Assembly: GCF_000297775.1 (NCBI RefSeq) | Contig: NZ_JH815518.1 | Coordinates: 11,149 to 75,148, forward strand | Length of the DNA: 64,000 nucleotides | Direction: 5' to 3' | Origin: Sutterella wadsworthensis 2_1_59BFAA | GTDB taxonomy: Bacteria > Pseudomonadota > Gammaproteobacteria > Burkholderiales > Burkholderiaceae_F | Part shown: in pieces, positions 58,302 to 64,000 of the stretch | Layout: every line of letters begins with the position of its first letter | Numbering within the stretch: the first letter of the stretch is position 1 | The notes under the pieces: generated by a model | Databases searched by the model: none | What the model was told of the DNA's origin: nothing | The model's input: only the letters and a program-made list of their open reading frames with translations | Program-made: the position numbers and the translations under genes

Positions 58302-59372
58302 ATGAGGAATGAACGATCAATTTCGCTCCCCGGCCTTCTACTGGGCTTTTCCGTTGATGGGGGCGTTGCGGCGGCCGCTGTTCCTGCGGCTGCGCGCACG
58401 GTTCTGTCGCTTCCGCAGGCTGCGCTTGGGGACGGCACGGCGCAGGCTCTGAGGATGCGCAGGATGTCGGGGTCGCGGACGGGCTGCATTCTGATGAGCA
58501 GGGGATATCCGATGTTCGGCGCGGGCGGTCTCTCTGATGCGGGGTTGAGCGCGTTCAGGCATGAGGCGCTCAGACGTCTGGAGCTTCCCGAGGATGCGCT
58601 CGCCCTCCTGCTTCAGGGAACCCGCAGGGAGCTGACGCCGGTCGGAGGGCTTGTCGAGCGATGCACCGAAGCCTGGAAAAGAGCAGGGGGCGAGGCACTG
58701 CTCCCGGAAGGGTGGACGGGATTCGAAATGCCCTTCATGACGCAGGACGGCGTGATGAGGGTCGGAGCACTTTCGGCAGGCGGTGCGGTCCCGACGGAAA
58801 ACCGCGTCCTGCTGCTTGCGACCGATGTCCCTGTGCGGGAGGTGATCCTGCAGCGGATCGCCGACAGAGCGGCCGGTCCTCTCTTTGCGTGGCTCAGGGC
58901 TGTTGGCGTGCTGTCTGCCGCTGATGTCGTCATGGTCGTGTCGGCGGCGGGTCGAAGGCCTGTGGCGTCAATCGATGATCCTGCTGCGGAAATGCTTGCC
59001 AGAGCTCTTGAACTCGCCGTCGGACGCGTGTCGGAGGCATGGGCGGGGGCGCTGGGGAGGAACATCCGCGTGCGGCTCGAGGGACTGCGGGACGAAGAGG
59101 AGGCGGAGCATCTGATCGCGGCCCTTGCGGGCGTCGGCGGATGGCTGAGGGGAGCGGGAACACCTCGGGAGGTCTCCCTTGTGCTTCGGGCCGCGCTCGA
59201 GCAGAGCGCTCTTCCGGGACTTGAGGCTTCGGGATTTGCCATGCGGCTGGGCGAGTGCGCCGACGCCCTGTCGCTTGCGTCGGCTCAGGAGCTTTCGAAT
59301 CTGCAGGAAGGCAGGGCGGCCATCACGCTTTTCATGGCTCGGGGCAATCTTTCTACGACATTTTGCGTGTAG
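58302..59372 (+). CDS. Degenerate ArgJ-like protein (ornithine acetyltransferase fold, catalytic motifs lost)
   Basis: 356 residues against about 400 for ArgJ. The gene sits directly after secA, the usual place of argJ in Burkholderiales. Several stretches line up with ArgJ in order: GCILMSRGYPMFGAGGLSDA (ArgJ: NSGNANA region), LELPEDALALLLQGTRREL (LPPEEVLVASTGVI), VMRVGALSAGGAVP (IGGIAKGSGMIAP), LLLATDV (TMLAFxxTDA), RVRLEGLRDEEEAEHLI, and ITLFMARGNLSTTF at the end (DLGRGSASATxW). The self-cleavage and nucleophile motif ATML is replaced (residues 165-171, TENRVLL), and the ANSPLVKTA and NWGR blocks are absent. The frame is intact. A pseudoenzyme or a decaying gene are both possible. Start ATG 58302 has GGAG; the longer frame begins inside the secA terminator. 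Confidence 0.65.
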   Translation: MRNERSISLPGLLLGFSVDGGVAAAAVPAAARTVLSLPQAALGDGTAQALRMRRMSGSRTGCILMSRGYPMFGAGGLSDAGLSAFRHEALRRLELPEDALALLLQGTRRELTPVGGLVERCTEAWKRAGGEALLPEGWTGFEMPFMTQDGVMRVGALSAGGAVPTENRVLLLATDVPVREVILQRIADRAAGPLFAWLRAVGVLSAADVVMVVSAAGRRPVASIDDPAAEMLARALELAVGRVSEAWAGALGRNIRVRLEGLRDEEEAEHLIAALAGVGGWLRGAGTPREVSLVLRAALEQSALPGLEASGFAMRLGECADALSLASAQELSNLQEGRAAITLFMARGNLSTTFCV

Positions 59373-59452
59373 CGAAACGTCTGGAGAAGGAGTTAAGATT
59401 TTCTCTGTGCGCCACGTTTTGGGGGCGGTCAGAAAGATAAAGGAAAAGCATC

Positions 59453-60133
59453 GTGAGTGAAGACAAGGTTGTGGATGTTGCCGTCGGCGTGCTGATTCGC
59501 GAAGACGGCCGAGTGCTTCTCGCCTCCCGCCCCGAAGGCAAGCCCTGGGCTGGATACTGGGAGTTCCCCGGCGGCAAGCTTGAGGATGGCGAAACGGTGC
59601 ATCAGGCGCTTGTGCGCGAGCTCGACGAGGAGCTTGGCGTGCGTCTGGCCGATTCCTTCCCCTGGTTTGTGAAGGAGCATCGCTACGAGCATGCCCACGT
59701 GCGCCTTCACTTCCGCCGTTCGCGCGACTTCTTCGGCGAGGCGCTTTCCAAGGAAGGACAGGACTTCGGCTTTTATGCGGCCAACGAGCGCACACCGGGC
59801 GTTCTTCTTCCGATCGACCAGAACATTCTCAACCGAGTCGATCTTCCCGATGTCTGGGAGGACAGCACGGCCGTGCTGACGCTTTCCGAAAACGCGCTTC
59901 ACGCCACTGTGGTTCGCGACCGCAAGTATCGCTTCGTCGGAGCCCGCTGCGGCAATCTTGACGACGTGATGAAGGCCGTCGCCATGGACTTCGACTTCGT
60001 GATCGTCAAGCCCGAGGTCTTTGAGGCCACGCTCTGGAAGGGCGAGCCTCGTCTTCCGACCTATGTTGAAGACGTGCCCGCCTCCGACCTGCGTCTCTGG
60101 CAGGACCGTGGTGCGCACGGCGTCAAGCCCTGA
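59453..60133 (+). CDS. Nudix hydrolase with a shortened ThiE-like C-terminal part
   Basis: 226 residues. Residues 1-130 are a MutT-like Nudix domain; the box is complete at 41-63 (G41, E47, R55, E56, E59, E60, G62). WEFPGGKLEDGE suggests 8-oxo-dGTP-type cleansing. Residues 131-226 resemble a compressed thiamine-phosphate-synthase (ThiE) domain as found fused to MutT in betaproteobacteria: GARCGNLDDVMKAVAMDFDFVIV, then PTYVEDVPASDLRLWQDRGA. The full fusion is usually above 300 residues, so about half of the ThiE barrel is missing. GTG start 59453 with AAGGAAAAG. Confidence 0.85.
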   Translation: MSEDKVVDVAVGVLIREDGRVLLASRPEGKPWAGYWEFPGGKLEDGETVHQALVRELDEELGVRLADSFPWFVKEHRYEHAHVRLHFRRSRDFFGEALSKEGQDFGFYAANERTPGVLLPIDQNILNRVDLPDVWEDSTAVLTLSENALHATVVRDRKYRFVGARCGNLDDVMKAVAMDFDFVIVKPEVFEATLWKGEPRLPTYVEDVPASDLRLWQDRGAHGVKP

Positions 60134-60161
60134 CGATTCGCCTTCCGAGGCTTCGAAAATG

Positions 60162-60198
60162 AAAAAAAAGCCTGTTCAGTGCTGAACAGGCTTTTTTT
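60162..60198. terminator. Strong bidirectional terminator
   Basis: Arms of A run plus GCCTGTTCA and TGAACAGGC plus T run, GTGC loop. It serves the Nudix gene (plus) and the coaE-zapD-yacG operon (minus). Confidence 0.9.
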
Positions 60199-60230
60199 GT
60201 CGGCGGGCGTTCCTGCAGGAAGAGGCGTTC

Positions 60231-60464
60231 TCAGCGACGTCTGCCGCCCTTGCGCTCCTCGCGTTCGGCGGTGTAGCGGGCGACGCTCTCAAGCTCTTCG
60301 GGCGTCATGCGGTCAGCGGAGCCGGGATCGCCTTCGATCACATAGCCGTCTGAGGCCCATTCGCCGAGGTCAATGAGCTTGCAGCGTTCCGAGCAGAAGG
60401 GACGCCAGGGATTGGCGGAGGAGTATTCGATCTCCTTGCCGCAGGTGGGGCATTTGACTTTCAT
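60231..60464 (-). CDS. yacG: DNA gyrase inhibitor YacG (zinc ribbon)
   Basis: 77 residues. Four zinc-binding cysteines at 5, 8, 24 and 28 (VKCPTCGK and FCSERCK), then the conserved [15 protein letters not shown]. coli YacG binds GyrB and blocks gyrase. Basic C-terminal end (ERKGGRRR). Last gene of coaE-zapD-yacG, 12 bases after zapD. Confidence 0.93.
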   Translation of the reverse strand: MKVKCPTCGKEIEYSSANPWRPFCSERCKLIDLGEWASDGYVIEGDPGSADRMTPEELESVARYTAEREERKGGRRR

Positions 60465-60476
60465 GATGTTTTTCGG

Positions 60477-61247
60477 TCAGGAAGGCGTGCAGAGCCCGAG
60501 ACGGAACGGAATCTCCTCCGTGCGGGCCAGATGCAGCTTGTGGTTTTCGTCAGGGCGCGAGAAGCGGATCCAGAGCATGTACTTGTTGGCGCTCACCTCG
60601 GGAACAACCGTGCTGTCGGCGGGAAGCCAGATCTGGACGAGGGCGCAGTTCTGATTGCGGTTCATCGAGAACTGGTACGTGCCGTTGACGGCTGTAAGGC
60701 TCTGGCAGTGCGAGTTGGCGCGGAAGATGCGCAGAAGGAGCATCGTGCCCGTGCGGATGGGTTCCAGCGTGCTCACGTAGCTCTGCAGCTCCCTGCGACG
60801 GATTTCGGGAGCCGTGTTCATCCAGAGGTGCATCTGCGGCAGGTCGAATTCGCAGGTGCCGCCTGCAATGCTCTGGCGCGTGCGGATGATCTGCAACCAT
60901 TGGTTTTCACGCACGCTCTGCGTCGTGCGTCCGACAGAATCCGAAACGGCCTGAATGGCTGCGCCGATCTCGGCGAGATGAGCGGCCATGTCGGGATCCG
61001 CCGAGGCGTTCTTGGCAATGAGGCGCTGGCGCTGGCGTTCGAGCTCCTGAATGAGTTCGTGGCGCAGGTCCGAGCGGGCGGTGGCGTCAAGCAGGTCGAA
61101 GAGGGCGGATATGCCGGCCTGATGCGCAATGGCGCTCGTCTGCTCGCAAAACCAGTCGAAGCGCTGGAAGAGCGCCTCCAACCGGAGATACGTGCGGATT
61201 TTCTCATTGCAGGGGAATTCGTAGAGAAGATGCTCGGCCGTGGACAT
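60477..61247 (-). CDS. zapD: Cell division protein ZapD
   Basis: 256 residues of the ZapD (formerly DUF1342/YacF) family, which bundles FtsZ protofilaments. LLYEFPCNEKIRTYLRLE at the N-terminus is typical, with a helical N-domain and a beta-rich C-domain (FDLPQMHLWM, QIWLPADS). It lies between coaE and yacG as in many gamma- and betaproteobacteria, about 9 kb from ftsZ here. Confidence 0.93.
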   Translation of the reverse strand: MSTAEHLLYEFPCNEKIRTYLRLEALFQRFDWFCEQTSAIAHQAGISALFDLLDATARSDLRHELIQELERQRQRLIAKNASADPDMAAHLAEIGAAIQAVSDSVGRTTQSVRENQWLQIIRTRQSIAGGTCEFDLPQMHLWMNTAPEIRRRELQSYVSTLEPIRTGTMLLLRIFRANSHCQSLTAVNGTYQFSMNRNQNCALVQIWLPADSTVVPEVSANKYMLWIRFSRPDENHKLHLARTEEIPFRLGLCTPS

Positions 61248-61318
61248 GTCTGCTTACGCTCCAAGAAGGTGGACGCTGACCCTAAAAATACCACAGCCCT
61301 TCGGACTGCGGTCCTCGT

Positions 61319-61921
61319 TCATCGGGTAATTGCCATCCAGATGCGGCTGAGCGCGTCAAGGCGCTTGCGGAGCGCCGCTTCGTCGTCCTCGTTGACGATG
61401 AGGTCGTCGGCGCACTGCAGAATCCGGCTTCGCGGAGGCTGAGCCTTCATCATCAGGCGGGCGGTCTCCTCGGTGAGTCCGGGACGGGAGACGATGCGCG
61501 AGAGACGAACGTCGTCCGAGGCGTCGATGACCAGAACGCGGCTGACGGCAGGATGGCGGAAGTCGTCGCGCCAGAGAAGCGGGCAGTCGTAGATGACGAT
61601 TGGAGACGCAGAGAGGGACTCGAACTCGCGTGTAACGGCAGCGCCGATGAGGGGATGGAGGCAGGCCTCGAGGCGCTTGAGTGCGCCTGCGTCCCGAAAG
61701 GCAAGTTCACGCATGCGGCGCCTGTCCATGGCGCCCTCGGGGGTGAGAAATTCCGGACCGAAGGCTTCCGCGACGGCGAGCGAGCCTGCTGCACCCGGGC
61801 CTGTGAGCGCGCGGGAGATGGCGTCCGCGTCGACGACGGGGAGGCCCGATGCGCGAAGGTGTGCGGATGCGGTGCTTTTTCCCGCGCCGATGCCGCCGGT
61901 GAGTCCGATGATGAGTGACAT
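61319..61921 (-). CDS. coaE: Dephospho-CoA kinase
   Basis: 200 residues, last step of CoA synthesis. P-loop GLTGGIGAGKST at residues 6-17, DADAISRALTGPG, and the lid-region RMRELAF. Standard length. First gene of the coaE-zapD-yacG set; a tRNA terminator lies just upstream. Confidence 0.95.
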   Translation of the reverse strand: MSLIIGLTGGIGAGKSTASAHLRASGLPVVDADAISRALTGPGAAGSLAVAEAFGPEFLTPEGAMDRRRMRELAFRDAGALKRLEACLHPLIGAAVTREFESLSASPIVIYDCPLLWRDDFRHPAVSRVLVIDASDDVRLSRIVSRPGLTEETARLMMKAQPPRSRILQCADDLIVNEDDEAALRKRLDALSRIWMAITR

Positions 61922-61942
61922 GGGATGATCTCGCCGAAAAGC

Positions 61943-61972
61943 AAAAAGGCACCGTCCGAAGACAGTGCCTTT
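61943..61972 (-). terminator. Terminator of the tRNA-Pro pair
   Basis: Arms AAAGGCAC/GTGCCTTT with inner GTC/GAC and a CGAA loop; on the minus strand five T residues follow. It separates the tRNA genes from coaE. Confidence 0.8.
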
Positions 61973-61983
61973 CTGTGGAAACC

Positions 61984-62060
<77 letters not shown>

Positions 62061-62166
62061 AATTGTCTTGACAGCGTATTCCAACTGTCGAGGAAGAGCA
62101 GTATGCCAGAAAAATTCCCAAAAGTAAAGACCACTCCGAAAATTTTTCGGCTTCTTCCGAATGAAG

Positions 62167-62243
<77 letters not shown>

Positions 62244-62257
62244 ACTTTCCTCACAAA

Positions 62258-63256
62258 TCAACGATCACGCTGAACCGTGAAGGCGAGCAATTCTAGCAGA
62301 GAATCCCTGAAAATGGAAGGGGCGAGATTTTCAAGCGCTGCGCGCCCCCTGTCGAGCTCCTTCTCGGCGCGCAGGCGGCACTTCTCAAGCGCATCGGACT
62401 TCAGCACGATGGCGGCGATCGTCGGGAAGTCGCCGTCGCCGAGGCGGATGGCTTCGTCGATCATGGCGCGCTCCTCGGGCGTGCAGGATTCGCGGGCGTA
62501 GATGATGGGCAGGGTCACCTTGCCCTCGCGCAGGTCGGCACCGAGGTTCTTGCCCGTGTCGACGGCGTTGCCGCGGTAGTCGAGCACGTCGTCGGCGATC
62601 TGGAAGGCGTTGCCGAGGGCGAGCGCATATTCGGCGACGGCCTCTTCCTTTTCAGGACCGCAGTCCGCAATGGCGGCGGCCATGCGTGCGCCCGCTTCGA
62701 AAAGGCAGGCGGTCTTGCGCTCAATGACGCGGAAGTAGCGGGTTTCGTCCACGCTGGGGTCGTGTGCATTGACCATCTGCACCACTTCGCCTTCGCTCAG
62801 GCGGTTGGCGGCGTCGGAAAGAGCCTCCATGACGCGCAGGTTTCCAGCCTTCACCATCATCTGGAAGGAGCGGGTGTAGAGGAAGTCGCCCACGAGCACG
62901 GCCGCGCCGTTGCCCCAGCGGCTGTTGGCCGTCGGGCGGCCGCGGCGCATGTCGCTTTCATCCACGACGTCGTCGTGCATCAGGGTTGCCGTATGCAGAA
63001 GCTCGATCGTGGCGCCGAGATACTGGTGCAGCGTGCCCTCGTAGCCGAGCGCACGGCAGATGAGCATCAGAAGGGCGGGGCGCATGCGCTTGCCGCCCGC
63101 ACTCGTGATGTATTCGCTGATTTCCTTCATGCGGGGCACGTCGCTGGCCAGTTCGCTGCGAATGACCGCATCGACGGCGGCCATGTCTTCGGCGATGGGG
63201 GCGAGAACCTTCTTGATGAGGGCCTTGGGATCCTGTTGGTTTTGCATATCGGACAT
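62258..63256 (-). CDS. ispB: Polyprenyl (octaprenyl-type) diphosphate synthase
   Basis: 332 residues, trans-isoprenyl synthase making the quinone side chain. The two Asp-rich motifs are D95-D-x-x-D99 (LMHDDVVDESD) and D222-D-x-x-D226 (ADDVLDYRGN); GGKRMRPALLML is also typical. Chain length cannot be fixed by eye, but divergence from rplU-rpmA is the normal place of ispB. ATG 63256 precedes the conserved region; the frame is open about 75 codons further upstream through the rplU promoter, so that part is not coding. Confidence 0.92.
   Translation of the reverse strand: MSDMQNQQDPKALIKKVLAPIAEDMAAVDAVIRSELASDVPRMKEISEYITSAGGKRMRPALLMLICRALGYEGTLHQYLGATIELLHTATLMHDDVVDESDMRRGRPTANSRWGNGAAVLVGDFLYTRSFQMMVKAGNLRVMEALSDAANRLSEGEVVQMVNAHDPSVDETRYFRVIERKTACLFEAGARMAAAIADCGPEKEEAVAEYALALGNAFQIADDVLDYRGNAVDTGKNLGADLREGKVTLPIIYARESCTPEERAMIDEAIRLGDGDFPTIAAIVLKSDALEKCRLRAEKELDRGRAALENLAPSIFRDSLLELLAFTVQRDR
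62290..62318 (-). promoter_or_regulatory. Candidate promoter of the tRNA-Pro pair
   Basis: Minus strand: TTCCAT (weak -35), 17 bases, TAGAAT (62290-62295), then a GC-rich discriminator typical of stable-RNA promoters. It lies inside the last codons of ispB. Confidence 0.4.
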
Positions 63257-63394
63257 CTGTCTTGAAAAAGCAGTTGAGTGCTGATTCTGGAAGTATAGCC
63301 AAGCGGAAAGCCTTCCGAAGAAGGCGGAAGATCGGCCGGAAGCGGCCTTCAGCCCCCGTTCCCGCAGGGGCGAGAAGAAAATCGCTGCTTTTGC

Positions 63395-63423
63395 TTGACT
63401 GAATGGAAGGAGCATGCAATAAT
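63395..63423 (+). promoter_or_regulatory. Promoter of rplU-rpmA
   Basis: -35 TTGACT (63395-63400), 17-base spacer, -10 AATAAT (63418-63423). Leader of about 135 nt to rplU. Confidence 0.8.
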
Positions 63424-63565
63424 CACAAGCTTTCCACGCAACCAAACGTGAGTTGGCGTCATTTGGGGAATGTCTCCTCAAGCGCGCTCACGCGATTACA
63501 AAAAGGTTCTGCAGAATCCGGCCGCATCAGGCGGACGGCGAAGCGGAACGGGCGAGGTTTATTAC

Positions 63566-63877
63566 ATGTACGCTATTATCAAGACTGGCGGTAAGCAGTA
63601 CCGCGTTTCCGTCGGCGACAAGCTCAAGGTTGAAACCCTTGCTGTTGAAGCCGGCGCTCAGGTGACCCTCACCGAAGTTCTCGCCGTCAGCGGCGAAGAA
63701 GGCCTCAAGGTCGGCAATCCGACGATCGAAGGCGCTACGGTCACCGCGACCGTCCTTTCCCACGGCCGTGGCGAAAAGGTCCGCATCTTCAAGTTCCGCC
63801 GCCGCAAGCACTCCATGAAGTCTGCCGGCCATCGTCAGAACTACACCGAGCTCAAGATCGAAGCGATCGCGGCTTAA
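63566..63877 (+). CDS. rplU: 50S ribosomal protein L21
   Basis: 103 residues, the family length. [18 protein letters not shown] at the start and [20 protein letters not shown] near the end are diagnostic. ATG 63566 has GAGG upstream; the frame is open 32 codons before it but without homology. rpmA follows 33 bases after. Confidence 0.98.
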   Translation: MYAIIKTGGKQYRVSVGDKLKVETLAVEAGAQVTLTEVLAVSGEEGLKVGNPTIEGATVTATVLSHGRGEKVRIFKFRRRKHSMKSAGHRQNYTELKIEAIAA

Positions 63878-63910
63878 TTTGCAACCGACTTTTTATAGAG
63901 AAGTACTAAA

Positions 63911-64000
63911 ATGGCACACAAGAAAGGTGGCGGCTCTACCCGCAACGGTCGTGACTCCAAGGCCAAGCGTCTTGGCGTGAAGGTTTTCGGTGACGCTGCT
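63911..64000 (+). CDS. rpmA: 50S ribosomal protein L27, cut by the window end
   Basis: The first 30 codons of L27: [20 protein letters not shown] then [10 protein letters not shown]. The protein usually has about 85 residues, so roughly two thirds is outside. No N-terminal extension of the Firmicutes type. Co-transcribed with rplU. Confidence 0.97.
   Translation, partial: MAHKKGGGSTRNGRDSKAKRLGVKVFGDAA

Overview
This is a GC-rich stretch of bacterial chromosome with housekeeping genes packed almost end to end. I see no insertion sequence, prophage or CRISPR array. The gene orders rplM-rpsI-erpA-anmK-(M23 peptidase)-tyrS-dtd, glyA-nrdR-ribD-ribE, mraZ to lpxC followed by dciA-like and secA, coaE-zapD-yacG, and ispB/rplU-rpmA point to a betaproteobacterium of the order Burkholderiales. 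A Sutterella-like gut lineage is my guess; I cannot prove it from the window.

Layout. 1-1.5 kb: tRNA-Glu, the ribosome hibernation factor hpf, and an Arg/Gly-rich repeat protein. 1.6-4.8 kb: glycerol catabolism (glpK-glpD), GlpD carrying an unusual cysteine-rich acidic tail. 4.9-13.5 kb: ribosomal proteins L13/S9 behind a long leader with an intrinsic terminator, erpA, anmK, a murein endopeptidase, tyrS-dtd, a PEBP-family protein and glyA. 13.7-19.6 kb: nrdR, riboflavin genes ribD/ribE/ribH, nusB, thiL, pgpA, pncC. 19.7-26 kb: a CNNM/CorC-type membrane protein, a DUF945-like protein, pyrF, a Tat-exported DsbG-like protein, and groES-groEL behind a sigma-32-type promoter. 26-35.4 kb: dacB, dsbD, hemL, a PagP domain fused to a second outer-membrane barrel, RNase P RNA, and an ADP-forming acyl-CoA synthetase.

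35.6-53.2 kb is a complete division and cell-wall (dcw) cluster: mraZ, rsmH, ftsL, ftsI, murE, murF, mraY, murD, ftsW, murG, murC, ddl, ftsQ, ftsA, ftsZ. Genes overlap or nearly touch. It lies behind one good sigma-70-type promoter with two MraZ boxes and ends in a terminator after ftsZ. lpxC follows, converging on a dciA-like gene, then secA, a degenerate ArgJ-like gene, a Nudix/ThiE-remnant gene, yacG-zapD-coaE on the other strand, two identical tRNA-Pro genes, ispB, and rplU-rpmA running off the end.

Most of the window is textbook. The unusual material is in additions and erosions of familiar proteins: the PagP-barrel fusion (31511-32665), the ArgJ homologue without its catalytic motifs (58302-59372), the 12-cysteine tail on GlpD (4621-4830), the large extension on the DciA-like protein, the shortened ThiE half of the Nudix protein, and the structured leaders of rplM and ribH. 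All calls are from reading the sequence; no database search was run.
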